Assembly: GCA_902773195.1 (NCBI GenBank) | Contig: CACYDL010000265.1 | Span: 1 to 11,974 of the forward strand | Reading direction: 5' to 3' | DNA length: 11,974 bases | DNA from: an uncultured Lachnospiraceae bacterium | Lineage (GTDB): Bacteria; Bacillota_A; Clostridia; Lachnospirales; Lachnospiraceae | Part shown: positions 1 through 6,560 of the stretch, in pieces | Layout: the number at the start of each line of letters is the position of its first letter | Numbering within the stretch: position 1 is the stretch's first letter | The notes under the pieces: generated by a model | Databases searched by the model: none | Told to the model about the DNA's origin: nothing | The model's input: only the letters and a program-made list of their open reading frames with translations | Made by a program: the position numbers and the translations under genes

Positions 1-563
1 AGGCGACGCTGCGCATCGTCAAGGTGTTCTGGGGACTAGACGCCGAGCTGGCGTATCAGAGGCATTTCCCGGCGATCAACTGGCTGACCTCCTACAGTCT
101 GTATCTGGATGATATGGAGGAATGGTTCAATACCCACGTCCATGAGGACTGGATGAGCACCCGCCAGAACCTGATGAGCCTTCTCCAGGACGAGGCGAGT
201 CTCAATGAAATCGTCAAGATGGTCGGTATGGACGCGCTGTCTCCGCAGGACCGCCTGAAGATGGAGGCCGCCAGATCGATCAGAGAGGACTTCCTGCACC
301 AGAATTCCTTCGACGAGATCGACACCTACACGTCCCTCAACAAGCAGTACTGCATGATGAAGCTGGTTTACGCCTTCTACGAGGGCGGCGTGCAGGCCCT
401 GAAGGACGGCGCTTCGATCAACAACATCGTGAAGATGGAGACCAGGGAGCGCATCGGAAGATTCAAATATACGTCGGAAAGCGACGTGGACGCTGAATAC
501 GCGAAGGTGCTCGGCGAGCTCAACCAGGAGTTCGCGGACGTCATCGGAGAGGAGGACCTGTAA
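1..563 (+). CDS. atpA: V-type ATP synthase catalytic subunit A, C-terminal part (5' end outside window)
   Basis: This is the C-terminal 186 codons (in frame from base 3) of the catalytic A subunit of a V/A-type rotary ATPase, which hydrolyses or makes ATP in the cytoplasmic V1 head and drives H+ or Na+ transport through the membrane Vo sector. The segment begins TLRIVKVFWGLD and continues through RHFPAINWLTSYSLY, a run typical of the end of the nucleotide-binding domain, followed by the helical C-terminal domain. The family is usually near 590 residues, so the P-loop and catalytic Glu lie upstream of the window. The GTG at 24 is an internal Val codon, not a start. The stop TAA at 561-563 is 3 nt before the subunit B start, and the subunit B Shine-Dalgarno lies inside this gene, so translation of the pair is probably coupled. 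H+ versus Na+ specificity cannot be read from this subunit. Confidence 0.96.
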   Translation, partial: ATLRIVKVFWGLDAELAYQRHFPAINWLTSYSLYLDDMEEWFNTHVHEDWMSTRQNLMSLLQDEASLNEIVKMVGMDALSPQDRLKMEAARSIREDFLHQNSFDEIDTYTSLNKQYCMMKLVYAFYEGGVQALKDGASINNIVKMETRERIGRFKYTSESDVDAEYAKVLGELNQEFADVIGEEDL

Positions 564-566
564 GCT

Positions 567-1931
567 ATGGCAAAGGAATACCGCACAATACAGGAAGTCG
601 CCGGACCTCTCATGCTGGTTCAGGGCGTCGAGGGAGTCAGCTACAACGAGCTCGGGGAGATCGAGCTTGCCAACGGCGAGACAAGACGCTGCAAGGTGCT
701 TGAGATCAACGGCTCCAACGCCCTTGTCCAGCTCTTTGAGGCCTCCACCGGCATCAATCTCAAGAGCAGCAAGGTCCGCTTCCTCGGCAGGGCGATGGAA
801 CTGGGCGTCTCGGAGGACATGCTGGGACGCGTCTTCGACGGCCTGGGAAGAACCATCGACGGCGGCCCGGAAATCCTTCCGGACAAGCGTCTCGACATCA
901 ACGGACTGCCGATGAATCCGGCCGCCCGCGCCTATCCGTCCGAGTTCATTCAGACGGGCGTCTCCGCCATCGACGGACTGAATACGCTGGTCAGAGGCCA
1001 GAAGCTTCCCATTTTCTCGGCGTCGGGACTTCCCCACGCCCAGCTGGCCGCCCAGATCGCCCGCCAGGCCAAGGTGCGCGGAACGGACGAGCCCTTCGCC
1101 GTCGTCTTCGCCGCCATGGGCATCACCTTCGAGGAGGCGAATTTCTTCCAGGAGTCCTTCCGGGAGACCGGCGCCATCGACAGGACGGTCCTGTTCATCA
1201 ACCTCGCCAACGACCCCGCCGTCGAGCGTATTTCCACGCCCCGTATGGCGCTGACCGCGGCGGAATATCTCGCCTTTGAGAAGGATATGCACGTCCTCGT
1301 CATCCTGACGGACATCACGAACTACGCGGACGCGCTCCGCGAGGTTTCCGCCGCCCGCAAGGAGGTGCCGGGACGAAGAGGCTATCCGGGCTACATGTAC
1401 ACCGACCTCGCGACGATGTACGAGCGCGCCGGACGCCAGAGAGGAAAGTCGGGTTCCATCACGATGATCCCCATCCTGACGATGCCGGAGGACGACAAGA
1501 CGCACCCCATCCCGGACCTCACGGGCTACATCACCGAGGGCCAGGTCATTCTCTCCCGCGAGCTGTACCGCAAGGGCGTCCAGCCGCCCATCGACGTTCT
1601 CCCGTCCCTCAGCCGTCTGAAGGACAAGGGAATCGGCGAAGGGAAGACGAGAGAGGACCACGCCGCCACGATGAATCAGCTGTTCGCGGCCTACGCCAGG
1701 GGCAAGGACGCGAAGGAGCTGATGGTCATCCTGGGCGAGGCCGCCCTGACGGAGACCGATCTGATCTACGCGAAGTTCGCGGACGAGTTCGAGACGAAAT
1801 ACGTCAACCAGGGCTACAAGACGGACCGGAGCATCGAGGAGACGCTGGATATCGGCTGGGAGCTCCTGAGAATCCTGCCCAGGTCCGAGCTGAAACGAAT
1901 CTCGGACAAGATGCTTGATACCTACTATTGA
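567..1931 (+). CDS. atpB: V-type ATP synthase regulatory subunit B
   Basis: 454-residue non-catalytic B subunit, which alternates with A in the A3B3 head of the V-type ATPase. Length matches the family (about 460). An N-terminal beta-barrel occupies roughly residues 1-75. The nucleotide-binding-like domain has SGLPHAQL (153-160) where catalytic subunits carry a P-loop, as expected for B. The alpha/beta-family segments [20 protein letters not shown] (about 306-325) and [11 protein letters not shown] (340-350) follow. Arg350 in the last motif is at the place known in related B subunits to give the arginine finger to the neighbouring A active site; that assignment is by family knowledge. The start ATG has a strong Shine-Dalgarno (GGAGAGGAGG, 546-555) inside the end of subunit A. 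A 61-nt gap with a hairpin separates it from subunit D. The symbol follows V-type usage (also ntpB). Confidence 0.97.
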   Translation: MAKEYRTIQEVAGPLMLVQGVEGVSYNELGEIELANGETRRCKVLEINGSNALVQLFEASTGINLKSSKVRFLGRAMELGVSEDMLGRVFDGLGRTIDGGPEILPDKRLDINGLPMNPAARAYPSEFIQTGVSAIDGLNTLVRGQKLPIFSASGLPHAQLAAQIARQAKVRGTDEPFAVVFAAMGITFEEANFFQESFRETGAIDRTVLFINLANDPAVERISTPRMALTAAEYLAFEKDMHVLVILTDITNYADALREVSAARKEVPGRRGYPGYMYTDLATMYERAGRQRGKSGSITMIPILTMPEDDKTHPIPDLTGYITEGQVILSRELYRKGVQPPIDVLPSLSRLKDKGIGEGKTREDHAATMNQLFAAYARGKDAKELMVILGEAALTETDLIYAKFADEFETKYVNQGYKTDRSIEETLDIGWELLRILPRSELKRISDKMLDTYY

Positions 1932-1939
1932 TCACGGAG

Positions 1940-1969
1940 ACGGGGGAGATGTCCGCATCTCCTGACCGT
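1940..1969 (+). other. Intergenic hairpin between V-ATPase subunits B and D
   Basis: A perfect 7-bp stem GGAGATG/CATCTCC (1945-1951 with 1956-1962) closes a TCCG loop. A G-U pair (1944/1963) and a further 4-bp stem ACGG/CCGT (1940-1943 with 1966-1969) extend it beyond a two-base GA bulge (1964-1965). It starts 9 nt after the subunit B stop and ends 23 nt before the subunit D start. No T-run follows, so it is not an intrinsic terminator. It fills most of the only sizeable gap in the visible ATPase genes and could act in RNA processing, stability or setting subunit ratio; that role is inferred. Confidence 0.6.
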
Positions 1970-1992
1970 TCCCGAAAGTACGGAGCGATACT

Positions 1993-2658
1993 ATGGCACG
2001 AACACAGGTCACACCAACCAGAATGGAGCTGACCCGCCTGAAGCGGAAGCTGGTGACAGCCGTCAAGGGACACCGCCTCCTGAAGGACAAGCGGGACGAG
2101 CTGATGCGCCAGTTCCTTGACCTGGTCAGGGAGGATATGAGGCTTCGGGAGCAGGTGGAGCAGGGAATCTCGGACGCGAACCGGAATTTCGTTCTTGCCA
2201 AGGCCGGCATGTCGGAGGAGACGCTGCGGGAGGCGCTGATGGCGCCGAAGCAGGAGGTCTATCTCAACCAGACCACGAAGAACGTCATGAGCGTGGACAT
2301 CCCGGTCTTCGATTATTCGACCAGGACCCCGGACGAGGGCGACATCTATTCCTACGGCTTCGCCTTTACGTCCAGCGATCTGGACGGGGCGGTGAAGTCC
2401 CTCGCCGACGTCTTTCCGGACATGCTCCGGCTGGCCGAGATCGAGAAATCCTGCCGTCTCATGGCGGCGGAGATCGAGAAGACCCGGCGCCGGGTCAACG
2501 CTCTCGAGCACGTGATCATCCCCGAGACGCAGGAGGGAATCCGCTACATCACCATGAAGCTGGATGAGAACGAGAGAAGTACGCAGGTTCGCCTGATGAA
2601 GGTGAAGGACATGATGCTGGAGGAAGCCCACAGGTACAGTGAGAAAGCGAATTCTTAA
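1993..2658 (+). CDS. atpD: V-type ATP synthase subunit D (central stalk)
   Basis: 221-residue D subunit, the central rotor shaft that links the A3B3 head to the membrane ring and turns during catalysis. The N-terminal helix PTRMELTRLKRKLVTAVKGH (residues 8-27) followed by RLLKDKRDELM is a hallmark of the family. The C-terminal helix has EIEKTRRRVNALEHVIIPET (about 160-179) and continues through QEGIRYITMKLDENERS. Both ends are strongly helical and form the antiparallel coiled coil of the shaft. Length fits the family (about 200-225). A modest Shine-Dalgarno (CGGAG, 1981-1985) lies 7 nt upstream of the ATG. The last 20 nt overlap the start of the next gene, suggesting translational coupling. 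Confidence 0.97.
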   Translation: MARTQVTPTRMELTRLKRKLVTAVKGHRLLKDKRDELMRQFLDLVREDMRLREQVEQGISDANRNFVLAKAGMSEETLREALMAPKQEVYLNQTTKNVMSVDIPVFDYSTRTPDEGDIYSYGFAFTSSDLDGAVKSLADVFPDMLRLAEIEKSCRLMAAEIEKTRRRVNALEHVIIPETQEGIRYITMKLDENERSTQVRLMKVKDMMLEEAHRYSEKANS

Positions 2659-5113
2659 GTGGCTGCTCTACCTCGCCGTCTTTGTCGCGGGAGTGGCAGG
2701 ATTTTCAAATCTTTCGTTATTGCAGCGTCAGCAGACGGTCAACGCGTCGGATCTATCTGATCCGACGCTTCCTGTCATGTGCATCGATATAAACGGGAAC
2801 AAGGTCGACCGCATGTTCGGCAGCACGATGGAGATGGACGCCCGGAACATGCGCGGGCCGCTGATCCCGATGACGACGAAGCGGTCCGTCACCGTCTCGT
2901 ACAAGGCCTACAGGAACAACATCCGCTCGGTCTCCTATGAGATCTCGGCGCCGGACACGGGCACCGTGATCGAGAACGCCAAGATCGGCAATTTCCAGAA
3001 CGACGGCGACTACAGAACCGCCTCATTCACCCTCTCGGAGCCGCTTCTGATGAACCGGGAGTACCCGGTGCGCTTCACCATCCAGACGGAGGACGCGGAC
3101 ATCTACTACTACGCCAGGGTGCTGCAGCGGTCCGACCCGGTGACGGACAAATACGTCCAGTTCGTCTACGATTTCTACGAGGGCTGCACCAACCAGCAGG
3201 GAGCGTCGGACCTCAACACGTATCTCGAGACGGACGACACCATCACCAACAATTCCTTCACCAGCGTCAACCTCAAATCGACGCTGAAGCAGGTGACGTG
3301 GGGCAGCCTGAGCCCGCAGATCTACCGCAAGGCGGTGCCCTGCATCCGCGACATCTACGGGGAGACCTGCTCCCTCACGACGGACTACCTGATCTCCGCC
3401 GACGGCGACTACGGGCAGGAGATCTACCGGGTCCACGAGTACTACCGGCTCCGCTACTACAACGGCCGGATCATGCTGCTGAACTTCAACCGCGACGCCG
3501 AGCAGATCTTCAATGGGGGCAGGGGCAGCATCTCCGCCTCGGGCATCAACCTCGGGGTCGCCGGCCGCGATATCCAGTACATGACGAACGAGACCTCCGA
3601 TACGGTGGCCTTCGTCCAGGACAACGAGCTCTGGGAGTACAACGATTCCGCCGAGAAGCTGACCCGGGTGTTCTCGATGCACGACACCGGGGAGGCGACG
3701 GACGAGAGATATGACAATCAGGAGTACGGGATCCGGATCATCCGGGCCTCGGAGGGAGGCGGTCTGGATTTCGCCGTGTACGGCTACTTCAGCCGGGGGA
3801 AACACGAGGGCAGCACGGGCGTATCCGTCTGCCACTACAACGCGGAGACCACCGCCGTCACGGAGAGGGCCTTCGTCCCCTATCCCAGGAGCTTCGAGCT
3901 TCTGAAGAACGACCTTTCCAGGCTCTGCTACATCAACGCCAGCAGCGAGGCGTATCTCTATCTCGCCAGGGCGGTCTACCGGATCGATCTGGCGACGCAG
4001 GAGGCGGCGGCGGTGCTGGAGGACATCAATCCCGACTGCTTCGTCGCGTCCGGATCCGGGAGCGAAATCGCCTGGACGGAGGAGATGCAGAAGGACGCCT
4101 CCACCAGGATCACCCTGATGAGCCTGGATTCGGGGGATATCCGGGAGATCGAGGCGGGAGAGAACGAGTATCTCCGCGCCGTCGGATTCTTCAACCATGA
4201 CTTCATCTACGGCGTCGCCGACCGGGAGGACGTGGTCCGTGGACCCTCCGGCGAGCCGGTGTTCGCGATGAAGCAGCTGAAGATCGAGGCACTGGACGGA
4301 ACGCTGGTCAAGGACTACAGCCCGGAGGGCTGCTACGTCACGGATATCGTGATGGAGCCGGGACTCGCGAGTCTCGTCAGGGTGCAGAAAAGCGCGGCGG
4401 GATACGTCGAGGCCGCCCCGGACAACATCATCAACAACCGGCAGAGCGCGGGCAGCGCCGTGTCGGTCTCGCTGGCCGCTTCCTCCCGGCAGGGCGTCGT
4501 CCTGACGCTGAAGATGCCGGGGGCCATCGGCAATATTTCGCCCATCGTCGGAAACTTCAGGATGCGCTATCTCGACACGGTGGACTCCGTCGCGGAGATC
4601 AGCGCCGTGGATACGTTCCCGCTGTACTACGTCTACGGCGGCGGCAGCCTGATCGAGGTCCTGACGTCCCCCGCCGAGGCCGTCTCCCTGGCCGATGAGA
4701 ACGTGGGCACCGTCCTCAACCAGGAGTGGCAGTATATCTACGAGAGAGGAAACAAGCAGACCAAGAACGAGATCCACAACGAGGACATCCCCGAGCTCTT
4801 CCTGAGCGGCACGGTGGACGCCGGCGTTCTGGACGGCGGCCCGGATTGCGGCTACACCGTGCTCGACCTGACCGGCTGCACGCTGGACCAGGCCCTCTAC
4901 CAGGTGTCCCAGGGGAGGGCGGTGGCGACCCGTCTCGCGGACGGCTCCAGCGCCGTGATCGTCGGCTACGACCGCTACAACACGCTGCTGTACAATTTCG
5001 CCAGCGGGGAGCACTACTACATGGGCATCAACGACAGCACCGAGAGCATGCTCGCCGGCGGGAACATCTTCGTCTCCTACATCGAGAAGCAGGCGACCAT
5101 CAAGGAATCCTGA
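2639..5113 (+). CDS. Membrane-anchored extracytoplasmic protein of unknown function, propeller-like with degenerate C39-like C-terminal domain
   Basis: 824-residue protein that I cannot assign to a named family; similar uncharacterised proteins occur, as far as I recall, in Lachnospiraceae. The GTG start is the only plausible one: an in-frame TGA lies at 2612-2614, the coding potential begins at once with MRKR, and a hydrophobic segment (about 8-23) follows with no lipobox Cys, giving a signal anchor and an extracytoplasmic body. Residues about 80-165 look like a beta-sandwich. Residues about 250-620 have repeated short beta-strand units (such as LYLARAVYRIDLATQ, ITLMSLDSGDIREIEAG) in the style of a beta-propeller. 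Residues about 690-816 resemble a C39-like peptidase fold (ALYQVSQGRAVATRL, AVIVGYDRYNTLLYNFASGE), but Tyr701 and Ser771 sit where Cys and His would be expected, so it is probably not a protease. It overlaps subunit D by 20 nt and is likely co-transcribed with the ATPase. The domain calls are my reading of the pattern, without a profile search. Confidence 0.85.
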   Translation: MRKRILKWLLYLAVFVAGVAGFSNLSLLQRQQTVNASDLSDPTLPVMCIDINGNKVDRMFGSTMEMDARNMRGPLIPMTTKRSVTVSYKAYRNNIRSVSYEISAPDTGTVIENAKIGNFQNDGDYRTASFTLSEPLLMNREYPVRFTIQTEDADIYYYARVLQRSDPVTDKYVQFVYDFYEGCTNQQGASDLNTYLETDDTITNNSFTSVNLKSTLKQVTWGSLSPQIYRKAVPCIRDIYGETCSLTTDYLISADGDYGQEIYRVHEYYRLRYYNGRIMLLNFNRDAEQIFNGGRGSISASGINLGVAGRDIQYMTNETSDTVAFVQDNELWEYNDSAEKLTRVFSMHDTGEATDERYDNQEYGIRIIRASEGGGLDFAVYGYFSRGKHEGSTGVSVCHYNAETTAVTERAFVPYPRSFELLKNDLSRLCYINASSEAYLYLARAVYRIDLATQEAAAVLEDINPDCFVASGSGSEIAWTEEMQKDASTRITLMSLDSGDIREIEAGENEYLRAVGFFNHDFIYGVADREDVVRGPSGEPVFAMKQLKIEALDGTLVKDYSPEGCYVTDIVMEPGLASLVRVQKSAAGYVEAAPDNIINNRQSAGSAVSVSLAASSRQGVVLTLKMPGAIGNISPIVGNFRMRYLDTVDSVAEISAVDTFPLYYVYGGGSLIEVLTSPAEAVSLADENVGTVLNQEWQYIYERGNKQTKNEIHNEDIPELFLSGTVDAGVLDGGPDCGYTVLDLTGCTLDQALYQVSQGRAVATRLADGSSAVIVGYDRYNTLLYNFASGEHYYMGINDSTESMLAGGNIFVSYIEKQATIKES
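2744..2768 (+). repeat. Perfect 10-bp inverted repeat inside the start of the 824-residue gene
   Basis: GCGTCGGATC (2744-2753) pairs perfectly with GATCCGACGC (2759-2768) around a 5-nt loop TATCT. It lies about 105 nt after the GTG start, in codons for roughly residues 36-43 just past the membrane anchor, and follows an AT-rich stretch (2699-2722) that is unusual here. There is no T-run after it. It would form a stable mRNA hairpin; a function is not shown. Confidence 0.6.
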
Positions 5114-5136
5114 GCGGGGAGATTTCGTTCACGGCA

Positions 5137-5165
5137 TTGACTTTATGCATATCGGATAGTATTAT
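5137..5165 (+). promoter_or_regulatory. Sigma-A-type promoter of the liv operon
   Basis: A -35 box TTGACT (5137-5142) and a -10 box TATTAT (5160-5165) are separated by exactly 17 nt, each one mismatch from consensus. The site is in an AT-rich island 24 nt after the preceding gene ends. The predicted transcription start is near 5172, giving a leader of about 128 nt before the binding-protein gene. No terminator was recognised between the upstream gene and this promoter, so read-through from the ATPase operon is possible. Confidence 0.75.
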
Positions 5166-5175
5166 TTCTAATAAT
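5161..5175 (+). promoter_or_regulatory. AT-rich dyad overlapping the liv -10 box and start point (operator candidate)
   Basis: ATTATTTCTAATAAT is a perfect 6-bp inverted repeat (5161-5166 with 5170-5175) around a 3-nt centre TCT. It covers most of the -10 box and the predicted start point, a usual place for a repressor site. No regulator can be named from the sequence. Confidence 0.4.
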
Positions 5176-5299
5176 TGCAGCGGGCCGCGGCGGCGAAGGA
5201 CAGAGCACTGAACTTCTTCCGGACGGAACGCTGCGGCAAATCACCAGCCGGGAGCTCTGTCCGGAGCTGCCGGACCGCATGAAAACGGAGGAGATTATT
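5172..5299 (+). promoter_or_regulatory. Structured 5' leader of the liv operon
   Basis: The untranslated stretch between the predicted start point and the binding-protein gene. GGACAGAGC (5198-5206) pairs perfectly with GCTCTGTCC (5254-5262), enclosing 47 nt that include a small TTCC/GGAA hairpin (5217-5220 with 5225-5228). CTTCTTC (5213-5219) can pair, with two G-U pairs, with the GGAGGAG Shine-Dalgarno (5287-5293), and TGCGG (5232-5236) with CCGCA (5275-5279). Together these could form alternative structures that expose or hide the ribosome site. It matches no riboswitch class I recognise, and no clear leader peptide was found. Confidence 0.45.
5287..5293 (+). promoter_or_regulatory. Ribosome binding site that fixes the livJ start
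   Basis: GGAGGAG ends 6 nt before the ATG at 5300. The in-frame ATG at 5279 lies upstream of this site and lacks one of its own, so the downstream start, which also gives a compact signal peptide, is preferred. Confidence 0.8.
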
Positions 5300-6442
5300 A
5301 TGAAGATCAGAAAGATGATGTCCACAGTGCTTGCCGCTGTCCTGACAGCCGGCGTTCTCACGGTTCCCGCGGCAGCGGACGGCACGTTCAAGATCGGCGC
5401 CATCGGCCCGCTGACCGGCGCCGCCGCCAACTACGGTCTCGGTGTCGTGAACGGCGCGCAGATCGCGGTGGACGAGATCAACGCCGCCGGCGGCATCGCC
5501 GGATACCAGATCGAGTACAGGGGCGAGGACGACGAGCTTGACAGCGAGAAGTCTGTCAACGCCTACAACACCCTCAAGGACTGGGGCATGCAGATTCTCG
5601 TCGGCTCCACGACCTCCGGCTGCTCCATCGCCGTCTCCGAGAAGACGAAGGCCGACAACATGTTCCAGCTGACTCCCTCGGGATCCGCCCAGGACTGCAC
5701 GAAGTATGACAACGTCTTCCGCGTCTGCTTCTCCGACCCGAACCAGGGAGCCGCTTCCGCCCGCTACATCGGCGAGCACGGCCTTGCCTCCAAGGTCGGC
5801 ATCATCTACGACAGCTCGGACGTCTATTCCTCCGGCATCGAGATGACCTTCGAGGAAGGGGCGGCGGATCAGGACTTTGAGATCGTCGTCAAGGAAGCCT
5901 TCACGGCCGATTCCAACGTCGATTTCTCCTCGCAGCTTCAGAAGTGCAAGGATGCCGGCGTCGATCTGATCTTCCTTCCGATCTATTACACCCAGGCCGG
6001 AACCATCCTCACCCAGGCGGCCATGATGGGCGTTGAAGCCGTGTTCTTCGGCTGCGACGGCCTCGACGGCATGCTCGACATGGACAACTTCCAGAAGGAA
6101 CTCGCCGAAGGCGTCATGCTTCTTACGCCGTTCGTCGCCGACGCGGAGGACGAGCTCACGCAGAACTTCGTCGCCAAGTATGAGGAGAGCTACGGCGTGA
6201 CCCCGAACCAGTTCGCGGCCGACGCCTACGACGCGATCTACACGATCAAGGCGGCCCTCGAGGACGCCGGCGCCACGCCGGACATGTCCGTCTCCGATCT
6301 GTGCGACGCCCTCAAGGCCTCCATGCTCAACGTCGAGATCAACGGCCTTACCGGCACCATCACCTGGACGGCGGACGGCGAACCGACCAAGGATCCGAAG
6401 GCCATGGTCATCAAGGACGGCGTCTACACGGCCGCGGAATAA
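5300..6442 (+). CDS. livJ: Branched-chain amino-acid ABC transporter substrate-binding protein
   Basis: 380-residue type-1 periplasmic-binding-fold protein that captures substrate outside the membrane and delivers it to the LivHM permease. A signal peptide occupies residues 1-26 (MKIRKMM, hydrophobic core, VPAAA before Asp27). The mature protein starts FKIGAIGPLTGAAANYG (30-46), then AVDEINAAGGIAGYQIEY (56-73), both typical of the Leu/Ile/Val-binding family. VGSTTSGCS (101-109) is in the usual ligand-contact region and PSGSA (126-130) follows. There is no lipobox Cys, which is unusual for a Gram-positive binding protein. First gene of a five-gene cassette with its own promoter; a strong hairpin separates it from the permease genes. 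Amino-acid specificity cannot be set from sequence: relatives also bind other hydrophobic amino acids, amides or urea. Confidence 0.9.
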   Translation: MKIRKMMSTVLAAVLTAGVLTVPAAADGTFKIGAIGPLTGAAANYGLGVVNGAQIAVDEINAAGGIAGYQIEYRGEDDELDSEKSVNAYNTLKDWGMQILVGSTTSGCSIAVSEKTKADNMFQLTPSGSAQDCTKYDNVFRVCFSDPNQGAASARYIGEHGLASKVGIIYDSSDVYSSGIEMTFEEGAADQDFEIVVKEAFTADSNVDFSSQLQKCKDAGVDLIFLPIYYTQAGTILTQAAMMGVEAVFFGCDGLDGMLDMDNFQKELAEGVMLLTPFVADAEDELTQNFVAKYEESYGVTPNQFAADAYDAIYTIKAALEDAGATPDMSVSDLCDALKASMLNVEINGLTGTITWTADGEPTKDPKAMVIKDGVYTAAE

Positions 6443-6451
6443 TCCTTTGAC

Positions 6452-6479
6452 GGCGGACCTTGGGAGTGAAGCGTCCGCC
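6452..6479 (+). repeat. Inverted repeat downstream of livJ
   Basis: GGCGGAC (6452-6458) pairs perfectly with GTCCGCC (6473-6479) around a 14-nt loop, starting 9 nt after the livJ stop. No T-run follows, so it is not a terminator by itself. It is the first of two stem-loops in the 118-nt gap between livJ and livH. Confidence 0.5.
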
Positions 6480-6506
6480 CCAGACACGAAAATGGCGAAT
6501 CAGTCC

Positions 6507-6537
6507 GGGGAGGGACATCCTATGGATGTCCCTTCCC
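6507..6537 (+). other. Strong 14-bp hairpin between binding-protein and permease genes
   Basis: GGGACATCC (6512-6520) pairs perfectly with GGATGTCCC (6524-6532) around a 3-nt loop TAT, and the stem extends outward through A-U, G-U and three G-C pairs (6507-6511 with 6533-6537), giving 14 bp. There is no T-run after it (ACTGTTTC), so it is at best a leaky terminator. In binding-protein-dependent transporter operons, hairpins at this place are known to protect the 3' end of the binding-protein mRNA and limit downstream expression; that role is inferred here. Confidence 0.7.
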
Positions 6538-6545
6538 ACTGTTTC

Positions 6546-6550
6546 AGGAG
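6546..6550 (+). promoter_or_regulatory. Ribosome binding site that fixes the livH start
   Basis: AGGAG ends 10 nt before the ATG at 6561; GGGAG (6552-6556) is nearer but tightly spaced. The frame is open from 6447, but the extra 38 residues are hydrophilic and encoded by the hairpin region, so 6561 is preferred. Confidence 0.7.
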
Positions 6551-6560
6551 TGGGAGAGAT

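Noticed and set aside
36..1661. Long minus-strand open frame (541 codons) opposite subunits A and B
   Set aside because: It lies antisense to certain V-ATPase genes, has low-complexity Arg/Val/Leu/Asp/Gly-rich translation and no recognisable motif. Long antisense frames are expected in GC-rich genes with strong third-position bias.
3023..5014. Minus-strand open frame of 663 codons opposite the 824-residue gene
   Set aside because: The + strand gene continues directly from subunit D, has an anchor segment and family-like motifs, while the minus-strand product is a repetitive Asp/Val/Arg/Gly/Ala-rich sequence typical of antisense shadows.
5232..5280. T-box-like leader upstream of livJ (GGACCGC resembles part of the T-box sequence)
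   Set aside because: The TGGN that must pair with the tRNA end is absent (CCGG instead), the leader is short for a T-box and no terminator-antiterminator pair is present.
5168..6487. Minus-strand open frame of 439 codons opposite livJ
   Set aside because: livJ on the + strand is unmistakable with signal peptide and ribosome site; the antisense product has no recognisable features.
6447..6560. Longer livH with start at 6447 or the in-frame ATG at 6522
   Set aside because: The extra residues are hydrophilic, not like the family N-terminus, and encoded by two hairpins. The start at 6561 has a ribosome site and gives the typical LivH beginning.
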